Source: Thalassospira alkalitolerans
Lineage (GTDB): Bacteria; Pseudomonadota; Alphaproteobacteria; Rhodospirillales; Thalassospiraceae
DNA: 64,000 bases
Reading direction: 5' to 3'
NCBI RefSeq assembly: GCF_002115745.1
Contig: NZ_JFKB01000012.1
Span: 1 to 64,000 of the forward strand
Made by a program: the position numbers and the translations under genes. Shown one piece after another: positions 1-8,622 of the stretch. The notes under the pieces are model-generated. The model worked only from the letters and a program-made list of their open reading frames with translations. It did no database searches and was not told where the DNA came from. Every line of letters starts with the position of its first letter. Position 1 is the first letter of the stretch.

Positions 1-69
1 TATGTTTCTGTAAAAACGTGAACCGCTCTAGGTGGTTATCAAGATTTCACCAGATCAGAAATGATTAAG

Positions 70-104
70 AAAAAGGCCCGCCGAATAATTCGGCGGGCCT
101 TTTT
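70..104. terminator. Bidirectional intrinsic terminator
   Basis: A perfect inverted repeat (AAAAAGGCCCGCCGAAT with its complement) is flanked by A and T runs, so it can stop transcription from either side. It lies just past the stop of the minus-strand carboxypeptidase gene. Positions 1-69 hold nothing I recognise. Confidence 0.85.
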
Positions 105-127
105 AAATTTGCCGTTATTGCTTTTTG

Positions 128-1438
128 TCAGCCAGCATCACCGGCGTTGACCGGGATACAAGCAACGTTTTCCTTGCGAAGGGCGGCACAGGCGCTGCGT
201 GCTTCCTGTTCACCGCCAAATCCCAGAAGACGTGCGCGATAGACGACACCTGATCCGCTGTTTTGCTGCTCGACCGCGGCACGGGTCAGGCGCAAGACAT
301 CCGGGGCGGTACGGGCCGCGGCAAGGACAGCTTCTTGTGCGCGGCGCTGATTGCTAAAGGCGCCAACCTGAATGCCCCAGTCGCCGGTTTCCGGTTTCAG
401 ACGCGCGACAACGGTTTCGGTATCAATGCGCCCTGGCTGTTCGGCCTCGCTGGCATTGTTTTGTTTGGCCATCAAAAGCTGTGTGTCGGCGGGCAGGATC
501 TTGTCATCCGGGCTGATGCGAGGACGCGGTGCCATGATCTCGCCTTCTTTGGTAAGGCTGACATAAGCCTGATCAAGAAGCTTTTTCATTTGGTCATCGC
601 GTGATCGCGCCGTGCGACCACCAAAGACAGCCCCGATCAGGCGCTTGCCATTGCGATTGACCGACGCAACAAGGTTAAAGCCTGATGCATTGATATAGCC
701 GGTTTTGATCCCGTCGGTACCGTAATAGGACGCCAGAAGATTGTTATGGTTGCCATAGGTGCGCTTGCCATAACTGAACTTCTGGGTACTGAAATAGTGA
801 TAATAGTTGCCGTAGTCTTTGCGCAGTGACACCGCAAGGAGGATCATATCGCGTGCCGTGGTTAATTGGCCACGGTTCGGCAGGCCCGATGCATTGCGGA
901 AAGTGGTGTTTTTCATGCCGATCTTACGTGCCTTGGCCGTCATCATCTGGGCGAACTTGACTTCCGTTCCCCCCAGATGTTCGGCCACAACAACCGCGAT
1001 GTCGTTTGCCGATTTGGTGACAAGTGCAAGAATCGCGTCTTCGACTGAAATCTTTTCACCGGGTTTCAATCCCAGTTTTGATGGGGCCTGACCCCAGGCA
1101 CGCTTGGATACTTCCATACGGGTTGAAAGCGATACCTTGCCTGAATCCAGCGCATCAAACAGCATGTAAAGCGTCATGATTTTGGTCAGTGACGCCGGAT
1201 AAACTTTGTGATCCGGGCGATATTCATGCAGAACGTCGCCGGTTTCAGCGTCAATGATCATTGCGGTATAGGTGCGCGCCATTGCTGCCGGTGTCGTTAT
1301 GACGACAGCCGTCGCCATCAGCATTAGAATCGACAAGGCAAAGACAACCGCCCGACCCGGCATATGCCACATCGTCTGGTGTCGATCAGTACTATCGGTG
1401 GCCATTGCTTTTGGCCCAAGGCGGATCTTTAAACGCAT
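128..1438 (-). CDS. D-alanyl-D-alanine carboxypeptidase (PBP5/6 family, S11) with C-terminal SPOR domain
   Basis: A periplasmic penicillin-binding enzyme that trims the terminal D-Ala from peptidoglycan pentapeptides. The three active-site motifs are visible: SLTK (Ser83, Lys86), SAN (143-145) and KTG (245-247). A hydrophobic segment at about residues 30-53 ending in an AMA-type cleavage site acts as signal peptide. After the catalytic domain comes a linker and, from about residue 353, a SPOR domain (WGIQVGAF motif), which binds glycan strands stripped of peptide at the division site. This places the enzyme at the septum. The start is uncertain: Met12 or Met23 would still give a full signal sequence. 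The gene is monocistronic and ends at the terminator at 70-104. Family assignment is secure; which dac paralogue it is cannot be told. Confidence 0.95.
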   Translation of the reverse strand: MRLKIRLGPKAMATDSTDRHQTMWHMPGRAVVFALSILMLMATAVVITTPAAMARTYTAMIIDAETGDVLHEYRPDHKVYPASLTKIMTLYMLFDALDSGKVSLSTRMEVSKRAWGQAPSKLGLKPGEKISVEDAILALVTKSANDIAVVVAEHLGGTEVKFAQMMTAKARKIGMKNTTFRNASGLPNRGQLTTARDMILLAVSLRKDYGNYYHYFSTQKFSYGKRTYGNHNNLLASYYGTDGIKTGYINASGFNLVASVNRNGKRLIGAVFGGRTARSRDDQMKKLLDQAYVSLTKEGEIMAPRPRISPDDKILPADTQLLMAKQNNASEAEQPGRIDTETVVARLKPETGDWGIQVGAFSNQRRAQEAVLAAARTAPDVLRLTRAAVEQQNSGSGVVYRARLLGFGGEQEARSACAALRKENVACIPVNAGDAG

Positions 1439-1612
1439 TTGACGGGCTCGGCTTTCGGTGAATCCCCAAGACGAAATAAGACCAGTGTCGCATCATGTCG
1501 TTAAAAAAATGCTTAACATGTGCTGCGGTATTCAGAATGCCGCCTTGTTGCGGTCTCATTTTTTCGGCAGACTTATTTTATATCCGGCAAACAGCCAAAA
1601 ATCGAGGATCGA

Positions 1613-2362
1613 ATGCGTAAAAAAATAATGTCTGTTGTCAGTAAGATAAGCATGAAACCGTCAATTTCAAAAAGGAAATTCTTCTCTGTTGCTGGGGTGA
1701 TAGCGCTTTCAGCCTGCAGTTTTACCGGGTCCAGTGACATTGAAAACCCGTTGATCAGAAAGGCTAGCTGGTTCTCATATCTTAATGCTGACGATATCCG
1801 AACCGCCTGTTCTGCTGGTGATGCAGAAGGACGGATTCGCATTATCTATAATGCTGATTACTATAAAGAATCACGCAGCTATGATCTGATCCCGCAGGCC
1901 GGGGCGCAACAGTTTGAAATGGTGTCGCGTATTTTTGGCCCGCTTAATGTCAGTCAGATCGATGTCGAGTTCAATGCGCCGCTTGGGGCCTTTGGTGGTG
2001 CAGAATCGCGCGATGATCTTTCACGTGGGCAATATATCGCATTGACTGACGCGCTGCAGGCAAACGGGTTCGGGTATCAGAAACATGACGGATTGCGATT
2101 GCATTCCAATGATTACTACTGGATCGCGATTGGGTGTTCATCAAAGAACATCACGCTGGCGGCCTGGACATCAGCCAAGGATGACTTGCGGGCATTAACC
2201 TTCCCGGGGGTGCTTGAAAATCTTTCCGGTTTGGAAAAACCGCTGCCAATGCCGCCTGCGGCCGATGCGCCGAAATTGCCCGATCCGGTTTATGGCAAGA
2301 ATGACAAGAAGTCCGAGTCACGCAATTTTTATCGGACAGTTCGGGGCAACCAGTTGCGTTAA
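1613..2362 (+). CDS. Predicted lipoprotein of unknown function
   Basis: I do not recognise this protein. The reading frame is open from 1520, but the ATG at 1613 has a GAGG five bases upstream and is the likely start (249 aa). An ATG at 1652 is also possible. A basic N-terminus leads into a hydrophobic stretch and the lipobox LSAC, so the product should be lipid-anchored to the cell envelope. The mature part has no repeats or membrane segments and ends in a charged tail. A terminator follows at 2391. It stands alone between two unrelated genes. Confidence 0.75.
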   Translation: MRKKIMSVVSKISMKPSISKRKFFSVAGVIALSACSFTGSSDIENPLIRKASWFSYLNADDIRTACSAGDAEGRIRIIYNADYYKESRSYDLIPQAGAQQFEMVSRIFGPLNVSQIDVEFNAPLGAFGGAESRDDLSRGQYIALTDALQANGFGYQKHDGLRLHSNDYYWIAIGCSSKNITLAAWTSAKDDLRALTFPGVLENLSGLEKPLPMPPAADAPKLPDPVYGKNDKKSESRNFYRTVRGNQLR

Positions 2363-2390
2363 GCGATTTGTCCCGACGTTAAATTTGGTT

Positions 2391-2420
2391 AAACGGCACC
2401 CGAAATCGGGTGCCGTTTTC
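2391..2420. terminator. Bidirectional intrinsic terminator
   Basis: Perfect 13-bp stem AAACGGCACCCGA with its complement, two-base loop, ending in a short T run. It closes the lipoprotein gene. Confidence 0.8.
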
Positions 2421-2582
2421 GGTTTTGATTATGTATTTTCAGAGAGGTCGAGAGGGTAAGCAAAGACTAAGTTGTTGACCCTGCATCTATTTCTCGATGC
2501 GACGTTCTGGGGGGAGAGTTTTTTTGTTTAGATGCAGATATATTGATTTATGTCAGCGTACAAAACTGTCACCAAAGTAAAC

Positions 2583-2630
2583 TTGACGTTTGGTGTATAT
2601 TCCATCTACGGTTATGTTGCATTGCAACAT
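2583..2630 (+). promoter_or_regulatory. Phasin promoter region with palindromic operator (PhaR-like candidate)
   Basis: A TTGACG hexamer at 2583-2588 is a good -35 and is followed by a weak -10 (TACGGT, 18-bp spacing). Directly downstream, at 2614-2630, sits a perfect palindrome around one central base, ATGTTGCATTGCAACAT, covering the expected transcription start. TGC-N3-GCA dyads are the type of site bound by PhaR-family repressors of phasin genes, so autoregulated repression lifted by PHB is a reasonable inference. The rest of the 2363-2670 gap holds only the terminator at 2391 and the ribosome binding site AAGGAGG at 2657. Confidence 0.55.
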
Positions 2631-2670
2631 CATCTTGGAATGACCAATTCAATATAAGGAGGTCGACGTC

Positions 2671-3888
2671 ATGGTGGCTCCTCGCAAAACATCAGCGACA
2701 AATTCAAATAAATCCGTCGATAGCAAGGCGAAATCAACCAAAAGTTCTGGTGTGAAGCCTGCCTCGGCGGTTGTGCGGAAAAAATCTGCTGCGACTGCGA
2801 AGTCCGCGATGGCTGAGGTTTCTGTTACGCCGACGACGCCACCAAAACGTGTGGTAACGACGGCGGCGGCGCTTGAGGCTGATGCCACGCGCCAGGTGCC
2901 GGCGGCACCGGCAGCACCATCACTTGGTGCCAAAACAGATGGCGGGGCAGTCAAAGCCCAAGCGGCCCCAAAACCGGTTGCCGCTTCTTCTGAAGCAGAG
3001 CCGAAATCGGCACCGCCAGCAGCAACCACGTTAGCTGTGACGCCCATCGATGATACGCCTGCCGCGAATGCCGATGCGGCGAAGGTCCCCGAAGGCAAAG
3101 CAGCCAAGGACAAGCCTGCGACTGCTTCCAAACCTGCGAAAGCAACGGATAAACCGGTTGTTGTAGAAGCAAAGTCGCCGGTTGTTGCCAAAGTCAGCCC
3201 TCCAGCAAAAAAGGCTCCTATCGTGACCCAGGAACAGAAAACGGTCGCTGCACCGAAAGCCGCTGCAGCCAGTAAACCTGCCCCGGCCAAGGTTGAAGCG
3301 AAACCCGTCGCCGATACTGCAGCCGAATCCAAGGCATCGAATACCAATGATGTCATGGGTTTTGGCGCGATGTCGTTTGAGCCACTGTCGCTTGAGCCGT
3401 TTTTTGATCTTTGGAAAACGCCGGATGTTGATGCAATGATGTCTGCCAGCAAAGAGGCCTTTGAAGGCAGTGTTACGGCGGCAAATGATTCAATCGCGCA
3501 GTTCTTTGACACGTTTTCCGGTCAGGCAGATGTTTTTTCCGATGCGGGCACAAAAGTGATTGCGCAATACGAGGAATTTCTTGGCGGACCGCAAAAGGGG
3601 CTGGAAAGTGTGTTGGAGCTGTCATCTGCGATGATGGAAAAAAGTAGTTCGCTTGGTGCGGAGCTTGTTTCCTGGGCGCAGAGTGAAATTGATGCATCGC
3701 AGGCAGATCTTGAAGCTCTGTCGAAAATCGAAAGCCTTTCCGAATTGCAGGACCTCAATAGTCGTATCTTTAAACGCTATGTCGAAACGGGTATGTCCGA
3801 GGGTGAGAAAATTCAGGAAATGATGCTTTCAGCCATTAATGAAAGTGTTGCGGCCATGACCAAGGTGGCCGGTGCCCCGATGAAATAA
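2671..3888 (+). CDS. Phasin family protein with Ala/Lys/Pro-rich N-terminal tail
   Basis: The C-terminal part, from about residue 240, looks like a Phasin_2 domain: an amphipathic helical bundle that coats polyhydroxyalkanoate granules. The first ~225 residues are low-complexity and rich in Ala, Lys, Pro, Ser and Thr with recurrent KPA/AKP-like units, resembling histone H1 tails. A strong AAGGAGG precedes the ATG by eight bases. In Pseudomonas, PhaF combines a phasin domain with an AAKP tail (at the C-terminus) that binds DNA and helps segregate granules. The inverted order here suggests an analogous but independently arranged protein. The acidic residues mixed into the tail make DNA binding less certain. 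The gene is monocistronic with its own promoter, operator and terminator. Confidence 0.85.
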   Translation: MVAPRKTSATNSNKSVDSKAKSTKSSGVKPASAVVRKKSAATAKSAMAEVSVTPTTPPKRVVTTAAALEADATRQVPAAPAAPSLGAKTDGGAVKAQAAPKPVAASSEAEPKSAPPAATTLAVTPIDDTPAANADAAKVPEGKAAKDKPATASKPAKATDKPVVVEAKSPVVAKVSPPAKKAPIVTQEQKTVAAPKAAAASKPAPAKVEAKPVADTAAESKASNTNDVMGFGAMSFEPLSLEPFFDLWKTPDVDAMMSASKEAFEGSVTAANDSIAQFFDTFSGQADVFSDAGTKVIAQYEEFLGGPQKGLESVLELSSAMMEKSSSLGAELVSWAQSEIDASQADLEALSKIESLSELQDLNSRIFKRYVETGMSEGEKIQEMMLSAINESVAAMTKVAGAPMK

Positions 3889-3932
3889 TCGGCGCGCGCC
3901 GGGGCGTTTGCCTTGTGCCAGAATTTCTGCAG

Positions 3933-3967
3933 AAACGGACATGGTTGAACGACCATGTCCGTTTTTC
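3933..3967 (+). terminator. Intrinsic terminator after phasin gene
   Basis: Stem AAACGGACATGGT with its complement, six-base loop, followed by a T run. Confidence 0.85.
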
Positions 3968-4104
3968 GTTTTTGTGCCTATATTTAGAACAAATGTGATG
4001 AAGTTTGGCTGATGATCTTGCAGCGTGCGATTCTCGGCTTACATGAATTTGGGATAAGGTTAAATAAGGCGTTTTATCGCTGCGGACTTTGAAACAGATG
4101 TTCA

Positions 4105-4482
4105 ATGACCTATCATGGAGATAATGCAGAACAAAAGGGTTCCGGTAAGCAGATTATGAGTGAGCAGGACAATGACGATGGTGGTCTTCCGAATACGGGG
4201 ATCGTAACGAAAACGCGGCCGAAGACAAAGAAGCCGTCCATGTACAAGGTGCTGTTGCTGAATGACGACTACACCCCCATGGAGTTCGTTGTTCAGGTGC
4301 TTGAACGGTTCTTTGAAAAAGGCCGGGAAGAGGCGACCGCAATCATGCTTCAGGTTCATCGCAAAGGAGTCGGCATTTGTGGCGTCTTCACCTACGAAAT
4401 TGCGGAAACCAAGGTCAACCAGGTCATGGATCTGGCACGGCAAAACCAGCACCCGCTGCAGTGCACGTTAGAGAAGGAGTGA
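4105..4482 (+). CDS. clpS: ATP-dependent Clp protease adaptor ClpS
   Basis: ClpS recognises proteins with N-terminal Leu, Phe, Tyr or Trp and hands them to ClpAP. The core is highly conserved: the [16 protein letters not shown] segment that forms the N-degron pocket, the HxxG-type stretch and the terminal [10 protein letters not shown]. The N-terminal ~30 residues are a flexible, charged extension, as in other ClpS proteins. The start is ambiguous: the ATG at 4156 would give a 108-residue protein of more typical length, and neither start has a good ribosome binding site. clpA begins four bases after the stop, so the two are co-transcribed and probably translationally coupled. Confidence 0.95.
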   Translation: MTYHGDNAEQKGSGKQIMSEQDNDDGGLPNTGIVTKTRPKTKKPSMYKVLLLNDDYTPMEFVVQVLERFFEKGREEATAIMLQVHRKGVGICGVFTYEIAETKVNQVMDLARQNQHPLQCTLEKE

Positions 4483-4485
4483 AAC

Positions 4486-6813
4486 ATGCTCTCACGTAAC
4501 CTTGAAGAAAGCTTACATCGTGCGCTGGCTTATGCGTCGGAACGGCGTCATGAATATGCAACGCTGGAACATCTGCTTTTGTCTCTGACCGAAGATCAGG
4601 ATGCGCTGTCAGTTTTGAAAGCCTGCCGGGTGGACGTTGATCGTCTGCGTTCGGATTTGCTGGAATTTGCCGATAGCGAACTTTCCGGCCTGATCAGTGC
4701 ACGGTTGGTAGATCCAAAACCAACCGCCGGTTTTCAGCGTGTTATTCAGCGTGCCGCCATTCATGTCCAATCGTCCGGGCGTGAAGAAGTTACCGGGGCG
4801 AATGTGCTGGTCGCATTGTTTTCCGAACGCGAATCGCATGCGGTTTATTATTTGCAATTGCAGGACATGACGCGTCTTGACGCTGTGAATTACATTTCCC
4901 ACGGTATCGCCAAGGCGCCTGAACTTAATGAACGCCGGATCCCACGCGGTGCCGAGGAAGAAGTTGCCCCGGGTGCTGCGGCAGATGCCGAAGAAGGTAT
5001 CGCCGCTGCCGCAGGCGAGGGCGAAGCTCTTAAGGCATATTGTGTAAATCTGAATGTGAAGGCGCAAAAGGGCAAAATCGATCCGTTGATCGGTCGTCAA
5101 AGCGAAATTGAACGCACCATTCAGGTTCTGTGTCGCCGGACCAAGAATAACCCGCTTTATGTCGGGGACCCCGGAGTTGGCAAAACTGCAATTGCCGAAG
5201 GTTTGGCACGTCGTATCGTTGACGGTGATGTGCCAGAGGTTCTGGCCGATGCCACGATTTTCTCGCTTGATATGGGCTCGCTTTTGGCTGGAACCCGTTA
5301 TCGCGGTGATTTCGAGGAACGCCTGAAGGCGGTGGTTAAGGAGCTTGAAGAATTTGACGGCGCGGTATTGTTCATTGATGAAATTCATACCGTGATTGGG
5401 GCTGGCGCCACTTCTGGCGGGGCGATGGATGCATCAAACCTGTTGAAACCGGCGCTTGCCAGCGGGTCGCTTCGGTGCATCGGGTCGACGACCTATAAGG
5501 AATTCCGCAGTCATTTCGAAAAAGACCGTGCCTTGGTCCGTCGTTTCCAGAAAATTGATGTTGATGAACCTTCACCCGAAGACACCATCAAAATCCTCAA
5601 GGGGCTCAAACCCTATTACGAGGAACATCACCACGTTAAATACACCAACGAGGCCATCCGGTCCGCTGTTGAGCTGGCATCACGTTATATTAATGACCGC
5701 AAGCGTCCCGACAGCGCGATTGATGTGATTGACGAAGTGGGCGCATCCCGGATGCTGGTCGCGCCGAGCAAGCGAAAACGGACGATTTCCAAACGCGATG
5801 TCGAGGAAATTGTCGCCAAGATCGCGCGCATACCACCAAAATCGGTTTCGACGGATGATCGCAAGGCGTTGGCCAATCTTGAACGCGACCTGAAAACGGT
5901 TGTGTTTGGTCAGGACGAAGCAATTGAAGCCGTGGCCAGTGCGATCAAATTGGCACGTGCGGGATTGCGCGAACCGGAAAAACCGATTGGCAGTTATTTG
6001 TTCTCTGGCCCGACCGGTGTCGGCAAGACCGAAGTCGCCAAACAGCTTGCCAATGTCATGGGGATTGAATTTATTCGCTTTGACATGTCGGAATATATGG
6101 AGCGCCATAGTGTTTCACGTCTGATTGGTGCGCCGCCGGGCTATGTTGGGTTTGATCAGGGCGGGCTTTTGACCGATTCCGTTGATCAGCATCCGCATGC
6201 GGTTGTTCTGCTGGATGAGATTGAAAAGGCCCATCCGGATCTGTTCAATATTCTTTTGCAGGTTATGGATCACGGCAAGCTGACGGATAATAACGGCAAG
6301 AACGTTGATTTCCGTAATATTGTGTTGGTGATGACAACCAATGCCGGTGCATCTGATATGGCAAAACCACCAATCGGGTTCAAGCGCGATATTCGCACCG
6401 GCGAGGATGAAGAGGCGATTAAACGCACCTTCACGCCGGAATTCCGGAACCGTTTGGATGCCGTTGTTCCGTTCGCTAACCTTAAGCTTGATGTCGTCAA
6501 AATGGTTGTCGACAAGTTCGTTCTGCAGCTTGAAGTCCAGCTTGCGGATCGCAATGTTTCGATCGAATTGACCGAGGCTGCACGGGCATGGCTTGCCGAA
6601 CGTGGTTATGATGTGGCCTTTGGCGCGCGTCCGCTGGGGCGGGTTATTCAGGAACATGTTAAAAAGCCACTTGCCGAGGAACTCTTGTTTGGCAGGCTCG
6701 AAAAGGGCGGGGCGGTTCTGGTGGATATCGAAGACGATGCTGTTGTGTTCCGATTCCCCGATGTAAATGGCGATGGCTCGAAAAAAGAAAAAGATCCTGA
6801 AATGGCAAGCTGA
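4486..6813 (+). CDS. clpA: ATP-dependent Clp protease ATP-binding subunit ClpA
   Basis: AAA+ unfoldase that feeds substrates into ClpP in the cytoplasm. It has the Clp_N repeat domain (about residues 1-140), then a low-complexity acidic Ala/Glu linker, AAA module 1 with Walker A GDPGVGKT (227-234), and AAA module 2 with Walker A GPTGVGKT (508-515). At 775 aa it is close to E. coli ClpA (about 758). The ribosome binding site AAGGAG lies inside the end of clpS. clpP is not in this window. Together with aat at 14.4 kb the set covers substrate tagging, recognition and unfolding in the N-degron pathway. Confidence 0.97.
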   Translation: MLSRNLEESLHRALAYASERRHEYATLEHLLLSLTEDQDALSVLKACRVDVDRLRSDLLEFADSELSGLISARLVDPKPTAGFQRVIQRAAIHVQSSGREEVTGANVLVALFSERESHAVYYLQLQDMTRLDAVNYISHGIAKAPELNERRIPRGAEEEVAPGAAADAEEGIAAAAGEGEALKAYCVNLNVKAQKGKIDPLIGRQSEIERTIQVLCRRTKNNPLYVGDPGVGKTAIAEGLARRIVDGDVPEVLADATIFSLDMGSLLAGTRYRGDFEERLKAVVKELEEFDGAVLFIDEIHTVIGAGATSGGAMDASNLLKPALASGSLRCIGSTTYKEFRSHFEKDRALVRRFQKIDVDEPSPEDTIKILKGLKPYYEEHHHVKYTNEAIRSAVELASRYINDRKRPDSAIDVIDEVGASRMLVAPSKRKRTISKRDVEEIVAKIARIPPKSVSTDDRKALANLERDLKTVVFGQDEAIEAVASAIKLARAGLREPEKPIGSYLFSGPTGVGKTEVAKQLANVMGIEFIRFDMSEYMERHSVSRLIGAPPGYVGFDQGGLLTDSVDQHPHAVVLLDEIEKAHPDLFNILLQVMDHGKLTDNNGKNVDFRNIVLVMTTNAGASDMAKPPIGFKRDIRTGEDEEAIKRTFTPEFRNRLDAVVPFANLKLDVVKMVVDKFVLQLEVQLADRNVSIELTEAARAWLAERGYDVAFGARPLGRVIQEHVKKPLAEELLFGRLEKGGAVLVDIEDDAVVFRFPDVNGDGSKKEKDPEMAS

Positions 6814-6863
6814 CGGCTTGTGTGACCGATTACCTTGTCATTAAGCAATGGCGCGTTATTGTG

Positions 6864-6900
6864 ATTGCCCGGAACAATTGTTTCGGGCAATTGCTTTTAA
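6864..6900 (+). terminator. Intrinsic terminator of clpS-clpA
   Basis: ATTGCCCG stem with complementary CGGGCAAT around a 12-base loop that can extend the pairing, followed by TGCTTTT. Confidence 0.7.
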
Positions 6901-6916
6901 TGGCGCATAAAAAATA

Positions 6917-7471
6917 ATGAACCAGGTGACACAGCGAAGATATAGGGACGAAGTCGAGCATTTTCTGGCCAAGCTTGAATTGCGGGCTCGAAGATTGGTG
7001 GCGTTGGCAGATATCCTTGAAAAGACCGCTGACACGACGGAGGTAACAGGTTACCGACCGTTTCGTGAGGAGGTTGATAATTTCAAGGCGCTCTCGCTGG
7101 TGCTTACCGACCGTCTTGCGAAACTTGAACAACATCCAAAAAAGGACGAACTCGAAGAACAGTTTCACAAGCTTCAGGTTTTGATGTTGCGGATTGTCAT
7201 CAAAACCAGTTTGAAGTTCTTTTATGTGATGAGTGCAAAGCCTGCCCTTCCGTTGGGGGCGCGTGAAATGTTCCAAAGCGAACTGCGGACTCTTTACGAA
7301 GCTGAACGTATGATTTCCAACCCGCGCTATATCAGTCAGCTCGACTCATCTGCCAAGGATGATCTTGATAGCGCCAAAGAAATCCTAAAGGAAATCATTG
7401 AAAACGCACCTGCTTTGCTGAATTTCGGCAAACGTAAAAAGCGTAAATCGGCGGGTGGTAACGCAGGCTGA
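6917..7471 (+). CDS. Conserved-looking helical protein of unknown function
   Basis: I do not recognise a family. The 184-residue product has no signal peptide or membrane segment and is rich in Leu, Glu, Lys and Arg in heptad-like spacing, so it is probably an all-helical cytoplasmic protein with coiled-coil potential. It ends in a very basic tail (KRKKRKS). The ATG at 6917 is the first in frame; there is no clear ribosome binding site. It sits alone between the clpA terminator and a long AT-rich hairpin. Codon use matches the neighbours, so it is likely a real native gene. Confidence 0.7.
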   Translation: MNQVTQRRYRDEVEHFLAKLELRARRLVALADILEKTADTTEVTGYRPFREEVDNFKALSLVLTDRLAKLEQHPKKDELEEQFHKLQVLMLRIVIKTSLKFFYVMSAKPALPLGAREMFQSELRTLYEAERMISNPRYISQLDSSAKDDLDSAKEILKEIIENAPALLNFGKRKKRKSAGGNAG

Positions 7472-7535
7472 TTTTCTGTGAGGCTTGCGTTTGGGGTTGC
7501 GCTTGTCCGCGTCGTTGCAAAATGCGAAAAATGAT

Positions 7536-7574
7536 AATTGCAAATTGCAAATTTCAGCTTTGCAATTTGCAATT
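7536..7574. repeat. Perfect 16-bp AT-rich inverted repeat
   Basis: AATTGCAAATTGCAAA and its exact complement are separated by seven bases. There is no T run, and each arm is itself an internal repeat of AATTGCAAA. It could end the upstream transcript, protect its 3' end, or serve as a binding site next to the sigma-54 promoter about 85 bp downstream. Confidence 0.75.
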
Positions 7575-7656
7575 AAAATTTGAAGTGGTTGGACTGTATG
7601 GATTTTCCCGGTCGATAATCGGCTAAAAAGCGGGGAATTTACTTTTTATCTAAAAC

Positions 7657-7672
7657 TGGCACGCTCTATGCA
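7657..7672 (+). promoter_or_regulatory. Sigma-54 (RpoN) promoter
   Basis: The stretch CTGGCACG-CTCT-ATGCA at 7656-7672 matches the sigma-54 consensus (YTGGCACG-N4-TTGCW) at all but one listed base. The invariant GG (7658-7659) and GC (7670-7671) are exactly ten bases apart. Transcription should start at about 7681-7684. No obvious NtrC or NifA enhancer site was found upstream, so the activator is unknown. Confidence 0.75.
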
Positions 7673-7682
7673 TTGTTTGGAG

Positions 7683-7797
7683 CGGACAGTTGTTCTTTGC
7701 AGGGGCGCATCTTGCGCCTGGAACAACGTAATCTTCTGCAGTTTGCTCGTGTCCCAACCAAACTCAGCGGCGGTTTTTTTTCCGCCGCTTTTTTCTT
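7683..7797 (+). ncRNA. Candidate sigma-54-dependent small RNA
   Basis: From the predicted start to a strong terminator is about 115 bases with no plausible reading frame. A long hairpin fills 7689-7727: GTTGTTC pairs with GAACAAC, and above a four-base internal bulge CAGGGGCGCA pairs with TGCGCCTG around a TCT loop. An unpaired stretch of about 38 bases follows (7728-7765), which could base-pair with target mRNAs. The transcript ends in an AGCGGCGG stem with an all-T loop and a run of six T (7766-7797), typical of Hfq-bound sRNAs. Known RpoN-driven sRNAs such as NrsZ in Pseudomonas respond to nitrogen. I do not recognise this one. Confidence 0.65.
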
Positions 7798-7992
7798 TTC
7801 TGGTTTAGACATTTCCCCCTCTTTCCCTCTGTAACTGCATCCCTGAACTCCCCATATGAGGAGTCTTGGGCGTTTGCGTGCTTGAATTCTATTTTCTGCA
7901 TCTCAAAGTAGTTGTGTATGGATAGGTTTTATCCTATACGTCTATACTAATGAATAGACTGATTACATACTTATGGGGCGGAAGGAGAGACA
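7798..7992 (+). promoter_or_regulatory. Intergenic region with weak sigma-70 promoter for the sensor-chemoreceptor pair
   Basis: TTGTGT at 7912 and TATACG at 7935 are 17 bases apart and could drive the operon at 7993. A short dyad, ACTCC-N8-GGAGT, lies at 7847-7864, and a GTCTAT/ATAGAC dyad lies a few bases after the -10. No reading frame of note is present. Confidence 0.35.
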
Positions 7993-8610
7993 ATGGAAGC
8001 GACTAAATGCTTTTTTGTACTGGCAGGCCTGATGGTCGGAATGGTTTCTGGCGCGGCACCGGTACTCGCTAAATCGGAGCTACCCGGTGCTCCGGACAAG
8101 ATCATTACTGACGACACCATTCGCAGTGTTCGCGAGTGGCTTGATAGTCCTGTTGTTTCCCTGTCGATCAATTCCCAGAACCGTCTTCGAAAAGATATGG
8201 TGCAGGATCAGATTGACGCTGCGGACAAACAATGGCGCGCCGAGCGCGAAGCGGAAGACCAGCCATTGGTCGCGGCCACCCTGACCAATCCATTGTCCAG
8301 TTATCTTACCCAGATTCAGGCCCGTTCCGGTGGTTTGTATGCTGAAATCTTCGTTATGGATGCCGTTGGCTTAAATGTCGGGCAAAGTTCGATCACGTCG
8401 GATTTCTGGCAGGGCGACGAAGCCAAGTTTCAGAATACATATCCAAAGGGTGCCAATGCGGTGTTCATCGATGAAGCCGAGTACAACGATGAAACCGATA
8501 CCTGGCGTTCCCAGCTCAATATGACGCTAAGCAACGCGCAAGGCGAGCCGATCGGTGCGGTTACCATTGAGGTAAATCTCAATGAACTTGCACGTCGTCA
8601 GCAGCTCTGA
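7993..8610 (+). CDS. Stand-alone periplasmic PDC/Cache-like sensor protein
   Basis: A signal peptide (residues 1-26, cleavage after VLA) exports the protein; there is no later membrane segment. The second half (about residues 105-205) has the look of one PDC/Cache lobe, with a TSDFWQGDEAKFQ motif, a VFIDEAEY strand and a final GAVTIEVNL strand, as found in extracytoplasmic sensor domains. A good AAGGAG precedes the start. The gene ends 12 bases before a chemoreceptor gene that itself has a different, purely helical periplasmic domain. The simplest reading is that this protein binds a ligand and signals through that receptor. The ligand is unknown. The fold assignment is from pattern recognition only. 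Confidence 0.75.
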   Translation: MEATKCFFVLAGLMVGMVSGAAPVLAKSELPGAPDKIITDDTIRSVREWLDSPVVSLSINSQNRLRKDMVQDQIDAADKQWRAEREAEDQPLVAATLTNPLSSYLTQIQARSGGLYAEIFVMDAVGLNVGQSSITSDFWQGDEAKFQNTYPKGANAVFIDEAEYNDETDTWRSQLNMTLSNAQGEPIGAVTIEVNLNELARRQQL

Positions 8611-8622
8611 GGGAGATGGACA

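Noticed and set aside
2649-3512. Long open frame on the minus strand opposite the phasin gene
   Set aside because: It mirrors the Ala/Lys/Pro-rich coding strand, has no ribosome binding site and gives a low-complexity Ala/Ser/Phe protein.
7669-7809. A 46-codon reading frame through the sRNA region
   Set aside because: Its ATG overlaps the sigma-54 -12 element, upstream of the expected transcript start. It runs through the terminator stem and its T tract and has no ribosome binding site.
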